This document shows positions 7,561 through 16,100 of a DNA stretch of 47,316 nt, piece by piece (within the stretch, counting starts at the first letter, position 1; every line of letters starts with the position of its first letter). The translations under genes and the position numbers were made by a program. The notes beneath the pieces are model-generated. The model did no database searches and was not told where the DNA came from. It was given only the letters and a program-made list of their open reading frames with translations. Source of the stretch: Bacteroidota bacterium (GTDB lineage Bacteria; Bacteroidota; Bacteroidia; Bacteroidales; CAIWKO01); assembly GCA_037133915.1 (NCBI GenBank), contig JBAXND010000034.1, forward strand, positions 1-47,316. Reading direction: 5' to 3'.

Positions 7561-8397
7561 ATGGAAGCATCGCCACAAACAAGATTATCACCCACTGAAA
7601 TAAAGGAAACAGCAAAACTGCTGAGAGCAGATATTCTGCGAAGCCTTGCCGAAGCCGGCTCAGGTCATACCGGCGGAAGTCTGGGACTGGCCGATGTTTT
7701 CGCATGTCTTTATTTCAATATTATGAACCACCGTCCGGATGAACCTCTATGGCCCGACCGTGACCGGCTTGTGCTGTCAATAGGACACGTGGCGCCGGTG
7801 CTGTATGCGAGTCTGGCACATGCAGGATATTTCCCCCTTGAAGAATTGCTGACGCTGCGTAAGCTGGGTTCACGCCTGCAGGGACATCCGGGGCGCGACC
7901 ACGGACTGCCGGGAATTGAAGTCTCATCGGGCTCTTTAGGCCAGGGATTGTCGGTAGCTGTTGGTATGGCGCTGTCGGCTAAATCGGATAACAAAAGCTG
8001 GCGCACATTCAGCATACACGGCGATGGTGAGTTACAGGAAGGCAGCATCTGGGAAGCCGCCATGAGTGCCGCACACTACAAACTTGACAATCTTACCGCG
8101 CTTGTAGACAGGAACGGTCTGCAGATTGACGGTCCCACGCAAAAAGTAATGGCGCTCGAACCGCTTGCCGATAAATGGGCTGCCTTTGGATGGAATGTGA
8201 TTGAATGCAGCGGGAACGAACCTGAAGAGATTATAGAAGCATACGGCATTGCCGGAAGACACAAAGGACAACCCTCGGTTATTCTTGCCGGAACACTTAT
8301 GGGAAAAGGCGTACCTGAAATTGAAAACGACTACCGCTGGCATGGCAAAGCACCTTCAAAAGAGGAAGCAGAACGATTTATTTGCCAGATATCATAA
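7561..8397 (+). CDS. Transketolase, N-terminal subunit
   Basis: This 278-residue protein is the thiamine-diphosphate-binding half of transketolase, which moves two-carbon units between sugar phosphates in the non-oxidative pentose phosphate pathway. It shows AGSGHTGGSLGLADV (about 32-46), GHPGRDHGLPG, and the ThDP/magnesium motif HGDGELQEGSIWEA followed about 20 residues later by the partner asparagine in LVDRN. The family splits into two subunits in many Bacteroidota and other bacteria, normally as adjacent genes. Here the C-terminal subunit is at 21007-21966 on the same strand, 12.6 kb away, with an accessory island between. Confidence 0.93.
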   Translation: MEASPQTRLSPTEIKETAKLLRADILRSLAEAGSGHTGGSLGLADVFACLYFNIMNHRPDEPLWPDRDRLVLSIGHVAPVLYASLAHAGYFPLEELLTLRKLGSRLQGHPGRDHGLPGIEVSSGSLGQGLSVAVGMALSAKSDNKSWRTFSIHGDGELQEGSIWEAAMSAAHYKLDNLTALVDRNGLQIDGPTQKVMALEPLADKWAAFGWNVIECSGNEPEEIIEAYGIAGRHKGQPSVILAGTLMGKGVPEIENDYRWHGKAPSKEEAERFICQIS

Positions 8398-8433
8398 TTT
8401 TCTGTTTACGAATAACGTCCTTGCAAATATCCC

Positions 8434-8441
8434 TATCTTTG
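8434..8441 (+). promoter_or_regulatory. -7 element upstream of the PHP-type gene
   Basis: TATCTTTG matches the Bacteroidota -7 consensus 31 nt before the start codon. No TTG stands at the usual distance upstream. Confidence 0.55.
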
Positions 8442-8471
8442 TACACTAACTGATTACTGAAGTCTATACAG

Positions 8472-9869
8472 ATGAAAACTATATTCACACTTATTTTCAA
8501 AAACATCCTCGCCCCTGTTGTTATTGTACTGAGCATTTATAACGGTCAGCTTTCTGCACAGGAGTATAATGTGTACTACGGTAACATTCATTCACATTCA
8601 TCATACAGCGACGGCAATCAGGACAGCACTAATTACATTCCTTATGATGATTACGTGTATGCAAGCCAGTCGCACCATTTTGATTTCTTAGGCATTTCCG
8701 ACCACAACCACATGAACACAAGTGCCAATTTTTATAACGGGACCCTTCAGGCAGATAGTTTCAACCTCACACATCCCAATTTTGTTGCCTTATATGGTAT
8801 GGAATGGGGATATTACTCCTACGGACATGTGGTCATCTACGAAAGTCAGGCTTTATATGGATGGTCGGGCAGTTACGATGTATATACCGATGCCTATGAT
8901 TACGACAGTCTGTTTCATAAAATAGTAGCGAAACCCGGTTGCTTTGCTTATCTGGCACATCCATCCACTGCCCATTTTGGCGGACTGGTCAGCAAGCCTT
9001 TTGATTCTATTGATGACAAAGCCATTATTGGAATGGCCTATGGTGCTACCAGTGCATATTCGGAAGACACGACCTACAGCGAATGGCCGGGCTATTATCC
9101 CGGATATTTCAAGAAGATGCTTCTGCGCGGTTATCATCCCGGTGCGGGTATTGACCACGATAATCATAAAACAAATTATGGACGGAATACACAAAGCCGT
9201 CTGGCAGTGTTAGCGCTCTATCGCGAAAAATATCATATTCTCGATGCGCTGCGCAACCGTCGTTTTTTTGCAACGGAAGACTGGAACGCGGTGATAAATT
9301 TCAAGATAAATCTGCAACCCATGGGCAGCATATTCACCTCTGCCGGTGTACCGCATATTGAGGTTTATGCCTCAGATGGTGATGGCGAGACCGCTTCTGC
9401 CATAACATTATATTACGGCATTAAAGGCGACACGGTAAATACCTATACCTATACAACGGTTTACAACACCGATACGCTTACCATTGATACCGACAGTATT
9501 CCCGACCTTTCCACCCATTTTTACTGGGTCGTGGTTCAACAGGATGATGGCGACATCATAACCAGTTCCCCTATCTGGTACACCCGCGACGACGGTCAGC
9601 TTGTTGTTGGACTTGACGAAAACTCTGCTCCTGCTCAGGCGCAGGTATTCCCGAATCCTGCATCGGCCTATTTTACGGTTTCGGCATCGTCAGCGATTCA
9701 AGACATAGAATTATACAATATTACAGGAATCATGCTTGCCAAACACAACTACAGCGGCAACGGTTTTTCCGCATCCTTTCCATTGACGGGCATCAGCAAC
9801 GGTATCTGCATCGCCCGCATCCGAACAACTTCCGGCGTTTTCACGAAGAAAATTATTGTACAGAAATAG
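8472..9869 (+). CDS. Secreted PHP/CehA-type metallohydrolase with T9SS type A sorting domain
   Basis: The 465-residue protein has a signal peptide (about 1-30, ending LSAQ). A PHP-like metal-binding domain follows: GNIHSHSSYSDG (H40, H42, D47) and FLGISDHNHM (D77, H78, H80), with further histidines in YLAHPS and GAGIDHDNHK. This layout fits CehA/McbA-type metallohydrolases, which act on phosphate or carbamate esters. Residues about 300-370 look like a beta-sandwich linker. The last 80 residues form a T9SS type A domain, beginning VFPNPASAYF and ending TKKIIVQK, so the protein should cross the outer membrane through the type IX system. The substrate is not evident. It is the first gene of the island that separates the transketolase halves. 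Confidence 0.85.
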   Translation: MKTIFTLIFKNILAPVVIVLSIYNGQLSAQEYNVYYGNIHSHSSYSDGNQDSTNYIPYDDYVYASQSHHFDFLGISDHNHMNTSANFYNGTLQADSFNLTHPNFVALYGMEWGYYSYGHVVIYESQALYGWSGSYDVYTDAYDYDSLFHKIVAKPGCFAYLAHPSTAHFGGLVSKPFDSIDDKAIIGMAYGATSAYSEDTTYSEWPGYYPGYFKKMLLRGYHPGAGIDHDNHKTNYGRNTQSRLAVLALYREKYHILDALRNRRFFATEDWNAVINFKINLQPMGSIFTSAGVPHIEVYASDGDGETASAITLYYGIKGDTVNTYTYTTVYNTDTLTIDTDSIPDLSTHFYWVVVQQDDGDIITSSPIWYTRDDGQLVVGLDENSAPAQAQVFPNPASAYFTVSASSAIQDIELYNITGIMLAKHNYSGNGFSASFPLTGISNGICIARIRTTSGVFTKKIIVQK

Positions 9870-9942
9870 TTTTTTCCTTGCTCGTATAATCGCTCGCTGT
9901 TCAGCAATTAAAATTACTATCTACACTTCACTACCATAACTG

Positions 9943-10001
9943 TTCATTTTTCATTTTTCATTATTCATTATTCATTTTTCATTTTTCATTATTCATTTTT
10001 C
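9943..10001. repeat. Low-complexity TTCATTTTTCATTA repeat
   Basis: Units TTCATTTTTCA and TTCATTA are repeated head to tail about seven times. The stretch 9870-10358 holds no gene; it is a set of non-coding repeats (this one, the hairpin element at 10058 and the paired inverted repeats at 10210-10336). Confidence 0.75.
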
Positions 10002-10057
10002 GTCTCACCACCTTCATCAATTGCGGCACAAGCTATTCCATTACATTAAGAATCATC

Positions 10058-10121
10058 ATCCGTGCGCCGCCGGGTCTAATCACTCATACACATTCTACCA
10101 ACAGGTCGCCCCTAGCGGGGC
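10058..10121 (+). repeat. Dispersed repeat with GCCCC/GGGGC hairpin
   Basis: The blocks ATCCGTGCGCCGCCG and ATTCTACCAACA recur, inverted, at 1-45. A hairpin GCCCC-TAGC-GGGGC follows at 10108-10121. It is non-coding. The A-run after the hairpin does not make a terminator on the plus strand. Confidence 0.65.
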
Positions 10122-10209
10122 TAAAAAAATTACAAATTGTTAATTAATAATTATTAATTGGAAGCGCGTTGGCCCGGCAAAACTGCGGGGCAGGCGCGGG
10201 CATGAATGT

Positions 10210-10336
10210 GATATTTCGTAGAATTCCGACAATGAAGTTTACTCGCATTGTCAGGAATTCAGAAATATCGCAGAGCGGGCGGAAGCATAGTTTTGCCATG
10301 TCCTTTTGGGTACTTTTGTGACTAGACAAAAGTACC
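10210..10336. repeat. Two long inverted repeats (structured intergenic element)
   Basis: First inverted repeat: GATATTTC, GAATTCC and GACAATG (10210-10234) pair with CATTGTC, GGAATTC and GAAATATC (up to 10269) around a loop of about 11 nt. Second: GGTACTTTTGT (10309-10319) and ACAAAAGTACC (10326-10336) form a perfect 11-bp stem with a 6-nt loop. Both lie directly left of the first 170-bp element. An 84-codon open frame across them is not a convincing gene. Confidence 0.7.
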
Positions 10337-10358
10337 GGAGAAAAAACAAGCCCCGGCT

Positions 10359-10528
10359 GGCGCGCGTTTGTAACGCGTGCCCACGCAGTAATAACCAAAG
10401 ATACTCAAACTTTTGTTTTTCCGTTAATAAACCAAAGCGTTTATAATCGCCAATTTGTGATTTTTTCGTGTAGACACATTTATCCAGCCAACAACAGTCT
10501 ACCGTCGCACGCGTTACAAACGCGCGCC
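10359..10528. repeat. 170-bp REPIN/MITE-like element, copy 1
   Basis: The element is bounded by inverted ends of 22-23 bp: left GGCGCGCGTTTG...CGCGTGCC (10359-10381), right its reverse complement (10507-10528, one base changed at the inner edge). Each end is itself an imperfect palindrome: GGCRCGCG and CGCGYGCC around TTTGTAA. The 124-bp interior is non-coding. Two further copies of exactly the same length lie at 15610 and 18054 and differ from this one only near the right end (TACCGTC here, TACTGTG there). No flanking target-site duplication was identified. Confidence 0.85.
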
Positions 10529-10530
10529 GG

Positions 10531-10559
10531 CAGGAGACGGATTTCGGCTACGCCTCAAC
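10531..10559 (-). repeat. 29-nt dispersed repeat (GTTGAGGCG...CCGTCTCCTG)
   Basis: On the minus strand it reads GTTGAGGCGTAGCCGAAATC then CGTCTCCTG. Near-identical copies lie on the plus strand at 38849-38877, 40547-40574 and 40600-40627. Here it sits between the 170-bp element and the 3' end of the next gene. Confidence 0.75.
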
Positions 10560-10562
10560 TTA

Positions 10563-11762
10563 CTATTTCATTATCACAATCTTCTCCTCCCCAAGCAACA
10601 GCCCATTGTTCCATACCTTTGCAAAGTAAAGCCCCTGAAGTTGTTTTGAAAAACTGATATGTTTTTTGATGATGCCGTTACCAATGTCGGCGGAGAATAC
10701 CTGTTGACCAAGAATATTGGTGAGTTCAATGCGCGCATCCTGAAACGTGCCATTGATTAGCTCCACAGTAACATCTCCCATAGAAGGATTCGGGTAAATT
10801 CTAAAGCCCGGCTTTGCTTGACAGTCTTTAACATAAACCGTAACGCTGTCTTTTGTTTCAGACAGATCAAAATATTTTACAGTAAGGTAATACGTCGTTG
10901 TTTGTGTCGGACTTGCTTTAGGCCGCGCAATTCCGGGATTACTCAATCCAATAGAAGGCTCCCACGAATAGTTGTAATAAGGTTTGTCATGGCTACCCAA
11001 AATAGTACTATCTCCTCGGCAAATTATTGCATTGTCCCCAGCGCCTGCCGCCACAAATACCGAATCACAGGGAATAACACTGACCATGTCTATGTAATAG
11101 CCTGCTCCTGCAAAGGTTTCTCCGCCGCCGAAATCAATATACAGAGTATCGGTATTTGCATCATCATTGAAATTTCCTATTGTAATGCATCTTTCCTGAC
11201 CTAGTGAGAAAAACGAACCTTGAACAAGCATCCATTTTGATTTATCACTTAGAAAGTTGCCACGCTTATTTGAAATTTGTGGAGTAACAGGCAATTCTAC
11301 AATATCTGAACTTCGTATCGCTGTATCCGAAAAAAAAACGCCAACATCATCAGTTGCATATTGTGCAACGTCATTTAAATTTACATAAAAACTCACACAA
11401 TATTGCCTGCCTTTTGTTAAAGTTTCTTTTAATTCATTCTGAATGTATTCCCTGTATAAAATACTTTTCCCGTAGACTGCGATGCAATAATATGCAATAC
11501 CATCTTTCGCATACTGAAATCCATACTGATTTGATGGAACATCATTATTCTCACAATTTGTAAGTGCATTGAAATAATCAGGAGTCCCATCCGTAGGATT
11601 TCGCCAATTAAAAACCTCCATTGCACTATCACAAATTGGGTTAGGAAATATTTTATACTCCTCAAAAGATGGGTTCCTCACAAGATTTTCTTGAGCGTAA
11701 ACCCCTGTGCAAAATAATACTGTAAGGGGAAATAAAGCAATTTTCAAAAGTCCGCTTTTCAC
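10563..11762 (-). CDS. Secreted protein with jelly-roll-like N-terminal domain and T9SS type A sorting domain
   Basis: The 399-residue protein has a signal peptide (1-23, ending VYAQ). Residues about 25-235 form a domain starting NLVRNPSFEEY and containing CVSFYVNLNDVAQYATDDVG, shared at lower similarity with the proteins at 11839, 14279 and 16729. An Ig-like segment follows (about 240-315, with CRGDSTILGSH). The last 80 residues are a T9SS type A sorting domain (IYPNPSMGDV ... EEKIVIMK). No catalytic motif was seen, so it may bind carbohydrate or serve as a surface structure; this is inferred from the fold-like pattern only. It is the most diverged of the four paralogues. Confidence 0.75.
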   Translation of the reverse strand: MKSGLLKIALFPLTVLFCTGVYAQENLVRNPSFEEYKIFPNPICDSAMEVFNWRNPTDGTPDYFNALTNCENNDVPSNQYGFQYAKDGIAYYCIAVYGKSILYREYIQNELKETLTKGRQYCVSFYVNLNDVAQYATDDVGVFFSDTAIRSSDIVELPVTPQISNKRGNFLSDKSKWMLVQGSFFSLGQERCITIGNFNDDANTDTLYIDFGGGETFAGAGYYIDMVSVIPCDSVFVAAGAGDNAIICRGDSTILGSHDKPYYNYSWEPSIGLSNPGIARPKASPTQTTTYYLTVKYFDLSETKDSVTVYVKDCQAKPGFRIYPNPSMGDVTVELINGTFQDARIELTNILGQQVFSADIGNGIIKKHISFSKQLQGLYFAKVWNNGLLLGEEKIVIMK

Positions 11763-11838
11763 TTATTTTATTATTAATATTTTCCCATCGTCATATGATT
11801 CTCCGGCCATACTGGAGATTGAATTGACTTAAAAATAA

Positions 11839-12828
11839 TTACCGAATCAACGTAACATTCCCCTTCTTCACCACGCTGCTGCCATCGGCAAAAGTGACCT
11901 CCGCCAAATAAAAGTAAACCCCTGCGCTGCAGTCTTTGTTTTTGTAACGCCCATCCCAGCCGGTGTTTAATTCCTCAGTGCGGAACACTTCACTGCCCCA
12001 ACGGTTATACACAGCAAAGTTTAGTTGTGTAATATTCTCACCGTATATTTTGAAATCATCATTTTGCCCATCCTTATTTGGAGAGAATACATTGGGGATG
12101 AAAACGGTATTATGCACCTCCAGTGGCGCAATGGTATCGGGACATTCCATAACAAGGACATCATCGATAAAGTAATAGGCATCTACTTCGAAATTATTTC
12201 CAGAAAAAGTATGTGCATTACAATCCTCTATTTTCCAAAAATTGCCAATTAGTAAGTACTTTTCACCGCCATGTGCGGTAAAAGTGCCGCTTATTTTAGT
12301 CCATCCCACTGTATCATCAATAATATTACCGAGTGGATTGCGAATTTGAGGCTGATAATATAATGGAACAGGATAGTTTATTGCATCTCCCAGATTAACA
12401 ATTACAGTATCTGAAAAATACATTCCAAGTGCATCAGTTGCCCAATAACTATAATTATTTAAATTTACATAACACTCGGCATAGTAGCATTTATCGTTTT
12501 GTAATGGTATTTTAAGCTCTGTTTCAATATATTCACGCCACATAGGGTAAAAATATATTCCGGCCACACCCTCCCCTGTCCTTGGCATTTGGGCGGCAAA
12601 TATGGAATTCAATACTGGAGAATGCCCACAAGTATCATAAAAATCACTGCTGGCAACATATAACGGTTGAAACCACGGAGCTGCATAATCAATTTGACAG
12701 CAATTATCCGGGCAAATTGTATGATACTCAAACCCGGGATTATTCACAAGATTCCCGCTCTGCCCCACACCAATCCGGCATGAGAGCAGAACGAAAACCA
12801 ATGGGAATATTAAAACTCGTATTATCAT
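11839..12828 (-). CDS. Secreted protein with jelly-roll-like domain and T9SS type B (CHU_C) sorting domain
   Basis: The 329-residue protein has a signal peptide (about 1-22) and an N-terminal domain starting NLVNNPGFEYHTICPDN, with CYYAECYVNLNNYSYWATDA and AYYFIDDVLVMECPDT, clearly related to the proteins at 14279 and 16729. Its C-terminus is different: IPNVFSPNKDGQNDDF, YNRWGSEVF, GWDGRYKNKDCSAGVYFY and a final KKGNVTLIR mark the gliding-motility-associated CHU_C domain, a type B T9SS signal. Its relatives in the same array carry type A signals, so the sorting module has been exchanged. The start codon shares one base with the stop of the upstream sorting-domain fragment (TAATG). Confidence 0.8.
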   Translation of the reverse strand: MIIRVLIFPLVFVLLSCRIGVGQSGNLVNNPGFEYHTICPDNCCQIDYAAPWFQPLYVASSDFYDTCGHSPVLNSIFAAQMPRTGEGVAGIYFYPMWREYIETELKIPLQNDKCYYAECYVNLNNYSYWATDALGMYFSDTVIVNLGDAINYPVPLYYQPQIRNPLGNIIDDTVGWTKISGTFTAHGGEKYLLIGNFWKIEDCNAHTFSGNNFEVDAYYFIDDVLVMECPDTIAPLEVHNTVFIPNVFSPNKDGQNDDFKIYGENITQLNFAVYNRWGSEVFRTEELNTGWDGRYKNKDCSAGVYFYLAEVTFADGSSVVKKGNVTLIR

Positions 12829-13112
12829 TATTCTCTAATTATTATAAGGTGGTCGGTAACAAGAACGCCCTGCAAATCATATATCTTGTAAAGATACAAA
12901 CCCTGAGGCATAGAAGCAAGCGATATTATGTTTGTAATGCTGTTTTCAAACGCCTCCTGCATTACTTTTTTACCTAAAATATCATAGAATTCAATGTGAA
13001 GTTGTGCTCCGGCAGCTAACCCGGAAGTTTCAATATATACTTCATTATCCCGGCTGGCGCGCGTTTGTAACGCGTGCCTCAACTTCTTTTCGTTTGTAAC
13101 GAAATAACTCAT
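12828..13112 (-). pseudogene. Orphan T9SS type A sorting domain, truncated by a REP-like end
   Basis: The frame encodes the last two thirds of a type A sorting domain (LHIEFYDILGKKVMQ ... LVTDHLIIIRE) with no signal peptide or functional domain. Its first 20 or so codons come from the palindromic end at 13056-13078, which is read as HALQTRASR. The original gene body is missing, so this is probably the 3' remnant of a secreted-protein gene cut by element insertion. The stop overlaps the start of the following gene by one base. The same arrangement occurs at 15298 and 17742. Confidence 0.7.
13056..13078. repeat. Single end of the 170-bp element (solo REP-like palindrome)
   Basis: All 23 bases of the left inverted end are present, with the same CCCGGCT flank as in the full copies, but the interior and right end are missing. 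A smaller palindrome, TTTCGTT-TGT-AACGAAA, follows at about 13088-13104. Confidence 0.8.
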
Positions 13113-13225
13113 TATACTGTTTTTAACCGGCGTCCTTCAATAATAATCACAACAGGCCAACCAACCGGTAAGCCTTGCAAATGCTCGCCGGCAGAGGCCG
13201 GGTGTAATTTGAAAATTCTAAATTA

Positions 13226-13533
13226 CATACTCCGATATACCTGTGAACACTCCCGGATATAGTTAACAACATACTCTGATATACCTGTGAACACTCCCCG
13301 AGATAGTTAACAACATACTCTGATATACCTGTGAACACTCCCGGAGATAGTTAACAACACCTTCCCGATATACCTGTGAACACTCCCGGAGATAGTTAAC
13401 AACATACTCCGATATACTAATGAACACTCTCGGATATAGTTGATAACATACTCTGATATACCTGTGAACACTCTCCGATATAGTTGTGAGGATACTCTGA
13501 TATTCTAATCAGCAGTTTGCCGATATAATGAGG
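13226..13533. repeat. 44-bp minisatellite, about seven units
   Basis: Units begin at 13226, 13270, 13314, 13358, 13403, 13447 and 13491; five are exactly 44 bp, one is 45 bp, and the last is diverged. A typical unit is CATACTCTGATATACCTGTG then AACACTCCCGGAGATAGTTA then ACAA. Each unit has two similar halves of about 22 bp around the core CGATATA/GGATATA. The period is not a multiple of three and no frame is kept, so it is non-coding. The space 13113-13584 has no other content that I recognise. Confidence 0.9.
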
Positions 13534-13584
13534 GTGGTTTTGGACACTTTTAAGGGGTATTGCGTGAAATGCTCAACGGAGATG

Positions 13585-14067
13585 TTACTGCTCCGGGGCG
13601 GGTGTTTTGGGAACCGAACCGGCACCCGGGAAGCGTTTTTGCAGGTCTTCATAGATGGCTTTGGCAGCCGGGACACCCTGCTTTGCAGCAACCTTCACCG
13701 CGGTATAAAACACCATGGACGACGACAGGGTTTCCACCCCCGCCTGCATGGCGGTGTCTTCTATATCCTGCACAAGCGGTTTAAGCTCGCGCAATAATTC
13801 ATGAAGATACTTCGAAAGCTGATAGACTTTGTTAAACTGGTTCATGTCGAGGTAAGACGGAACCAAATCGCTGTTGCTTGACGCATAATTGAGCGTTTTA
13901 TCTGCAAAGCTAATGGTTTTATCGCCCAGCTTCAGGCATTTTCTTCGCTGAGCCGCGGTCATGCTGATTACAAAGGTTAGCTTACCCGAAAGGGTCTGTA
14001 TAGCCTGCAGTGAGTCTGACATGTCCTGTTGTGAGAAATTTGCTGAAGTAAAAGCTGAATTGTTCAT
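13585..14067 (-). CDS. Uncharacterised helical protein
   Basis: This 160-residue protein has no signal peptide and no motif I can tie to an enzyme. It is mostly predicted helix: a hydrophilic N-terminus, RRKCLKLGDKTISFADKTL (about 41-59), then SDLVPSYLDMNQF and a helical C-terminal half with MVFYTAVKVAAKQGVPAAKA, ending in a proline-rich tail. Similar-looking cytoplasmic proteins occur in Bacteroidota without known function; this is from general recollection, not a search. It lies between the minisatellite and the duplicated cassette and is the only non-secreted protein of that stretch apart from the two small DNA-binding-like ones. Confidence 0.65.
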   Translation of the reverse strand: MNNSAFTSANFSQQDMSDSLQAIQTLSGKLTFVISMTAAQRRKCLKLGDKTISFADKTLNYASSNSDLVPSYLDMNQFNKVYQLSKYLHELLRELKPLVQDIEDTAMQAGVETLSSSMVFYTAVKVAAKQGVPAAKAIYEDLQKRFPGAGSVPKTPAPEQ

Positions 14068-14261
14068 AGTTTTAATTTTTTATGGTTTATATTGATTTGG
14101 ATGATGCCGCCCTGGTCTGTTAGCCAGTGCGGTATAACTTAAAGGCATTTTTTATGCCATTTTGTTATGTCATTAAATATAAACCTCTTAAAGCGAAAAT
14201 ACACACCGGATTTATTCTAAAACAGGAAAAACACGTTCCAGATTGGGACAAAATGAGGGAT

Positions 14262-14275
14262 AAACGCGCGCCGGC
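14262..14275. repeat. Fragment of a REP-like end
   Basis: AAACGCGCGCCGGC matches the outer part of the right inverted end of the 170-bp element. It may be a decayed end just beyond the 3' end of the next gene. Confidence 0.4.
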
Positions 14276-14278
14276 TGA

Positions 14279-15301
14279 TTATTTCAACATGATTAGGACC
14301 TTTTGGGTTTTAAGAATTTCTTTTCCCTTTCTCAGGCGGCATTCGTAAACGCCGGAGCCAAGATAATCCAGATAAAAAGTATTAACTCCTGATACCAGAT
14401 TGAAAGAGTTTTTCTTTATCAATTGCCCCATCATATCATATATTTCTAAAGTTAAACCAGTGCCAGCATCAATGCCCAGCACTTTAACATTTATCCACTC
14501 CACAGCGGGGCTTGGGTATATCATTATTCCACCGCTCGCGGTTGTATCCAGTGGCGCAATGGTATCGGGACATTCCATTACGAGGACATCGTCGATGAAA
14601 TAATAGCACAACAGTTCAGGTGCGGTTCCTGGCATGATTTGGTAATTGCATTCCTCTTTACGCCATAAATTGCCAATTAACAGAAACCGTTCACCCCCGG
14701 TTGCTGTGAAAGTGCCGCTTATCTTCGTCCAGCCCGCTGTATCTGTAATAATATTGCCTACTGGATTTCTGACTTGAGCGGGTTTGGGCAAATGAAGAAC
14801 ACAATGCAATGTGTCAAATCCAAAAATTGTATCACCGAAATTAATAAACGCTGTATCAGAAAAAAACATTCCTAAAGCGTCGGTTGCCCTATGAGAGACA
14901 TTATGCAAATTCACATAGCACTCTGCATAGTAGCATCTACCGGCAACTAAGGGTTGTTTTAATACGGTTTCAATATGTGAAGGATAATACCAAGGCCATG
15001 GATAATTAATTTCGCACCAGACACCAGCCATACCATCACCGGTTCTCGGCTGTTGAACTGAAAATTCGTAAAGATTATGTAACGTTGTACTGCACCGATG
15101 AAAAAACGCACTACTAGCACATGATTGCGGTTCGAACCATGGTACTGCAAAGTATATACTTACACTTTCATCAGGGCAGGTAGAGTACAATTCAAACCCG
15201 GGGTTATTTACTAAATTCTGCCCAATGCTGCTCTGCCCCCATAATAAATAACACAGGGATAAAGCAACAAAGCAACAATTCATTTTTATGATACGGCTCA
15301 T
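14279..15301 (-). CDS. Secreted jelly-roll-like protein with T9SS type A sorting domain, paralogue A
   Basis: The 340-residue protein has a signal peptide (about 1-28, ending SSIGQ) and the domain starting NLVNNPGFELYSTCPDE, with CYYAECYVNLHNVSHRATDA, GWTKISGTF and YYFIDDVLVMECPDT. The C-terminal 80 residues are a type A sorting domain (IYPSPAVEWINVKV ... KTQKVLIMLK). It is a close paralogue of the protein at 16729; the DNA of the sorting domain is almost identical in the two, while the N-terminal parts differ more. Its start overlaps the stop of the upstream sorting-domain fragment as ATGA, suggesting coupled translation in the ancestral operon. No catalytic residues were recognised. Confidence 0.8.
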   Translation of the reverse strand: MSRIIKMNCCFVALSLCYLLWGQSSIGQNLVNNPGFELYSTCPDESVSIYFAVPWFEPQSCASSAFFHRCSTTLHNLYEFSVQQPRTGDGMAGVWCEINYPWPWYYPSHIETVLKQPLVAGRCYYAECYVNLHNVSHRATDALGMFFSDTAFINFGDTIFGFDTLHCVLHLPKPAQVRNPVGNIITDTAGWTKISGTFTATGGERFLLIGNLWRKEECNYQIMPGTAPELLCYYFIDDVLVMECPDTIAPLDTTASGGIMIYPSPAVEWINVKVLGIDAGTGLTLEIYDMMGQLIKKNSFNLVSGVNTFYLDYLGSGVYECRLRKGKEILKTQKVLIMLK

Positions 15302-15600
15302 TTTCCCCTGATAATTACTATCCTGTCTGATTTTAGTATACCTGAAGCATTCTTTATTTTGTAAAGATAAATACTCTGGGGTAATTTGTCAATTGAAATT
15401 TTATTATAAACACTGTTTGTAAAAGTAGCTTCTTCTACCAATGTCCCAGTAAGATTAAAGAATTCTATTGTCATTTCCTTACCCGTCGGCGTACCTTGTA
15501 TTTCAATGGTCAATTCATCTGCCGCAGGATTGGGGTAAACACTCACAACTACCTCGGAGATGACACTGTCGTGAGCATTTTCGTTGATTTTGGCAGACCG
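15298..15600 (-). pseudogene. Orphan T9SS type A sorting domain next to a 170-bp element
   Basis: The minus strand encodes VYPNPAADELTIEI through SDRIVIIRGK, a complete type A sorting domain, but nothing upstream except a short linker (RSAKINENAHDSVISEVVV) that runs straight into the 170-bp element at 15610. No signal peptide or start codon precedes it in frame, apart from a GTG at 15546, so it is probably the severed 3' end of a secreted-protein gene. Its stop overlaps the start of paralogue A (ATGA). Confidence 0.7.
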
Positions 15601-15609
15601 CTCCCGGCT

Positions 15610-15779
15610 GGCGCGCGTTTGTAACGCGTGCCCACGCAGTAATAACCAAAGATACTCAAACTTTTGTTTTTCCGTTAATAAACCAAAGCGTTTATAATCG
15701 CCAATTTGTGATTTTTTCGTGTAGACACATTTATCCAGCCAACAACAGTCTACTGTGGCACGCGTTACAAACGCGCGCC
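15610..15779. repeat. 170-bp REPIN/MITE-like element, copy 2
   Basis: Perfect 23-bp inverted ends lie at 15610-15632 and 15757-15779; the interior is identical by eye to that of the other copies. The stretch 15780-16100 to its right has no gene; it is AT-rich with a short CCTGTTACCTATTA-like motif near 15850. Confidence 0.88.
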
Positions 15780-16100
15780 GGCAGAGATAGCTTCAACAAA
15801 GCATTATCTGATAAAATCGGTCAACGCTATTCAGGGATGATCACCTGTTCCCTATTACCTGTTACCTATAAGCTATAATATTTTGTTAAGTGGCAGTATC
15901 TCAATATTGAAAAAATATTTTTATACTTCTGGGTACAACTATAGTACAACATCTATTGTTTTCCCTTGTATAAAACTTTAATCAAATATCACAATGGTAA
16001 TTAAAAGTAAACCGAAGATGAAATTAATCATTTTTCATACGAGCCATTTCTTTTATTCATTACTGAGTTAATTTTGCTAGTGAACTGAAACTTTTGAGAA

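Larger units (their letters stand above)
14298..15868. repeat. Duplicated cassette, copy A (1.57 kb)
   Basis: This segment contains paralogue A, an orphan sorting domain, a 170-bp element and about 85 bp of flank, and is repeated in the same order and orientation at 16748-18312. The left edges agree from ACCTTTTGGG onward and the right edges end at CCTATTACCTGTTACCTA in both copies. Confidence 0.85.

Noticed and set aside
10210..10336. Integron attC site
   Set aside because: It has the imperfect-palindrome look, but the core sites GTTRRRY and RYYYAAC could not be placed, and no integrase or cassette genes are present.
10144..10398. 84-codon minus-strand gene
   Set aside because: The frame runs through two inverted repeats and the end of the 170-bp element; it has no signal of selection that I can see.
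13226..13533. CRISPR array
   Set aside because: The 44-bp units are direct tandem repeats with sub-repeats; there are no spacers.
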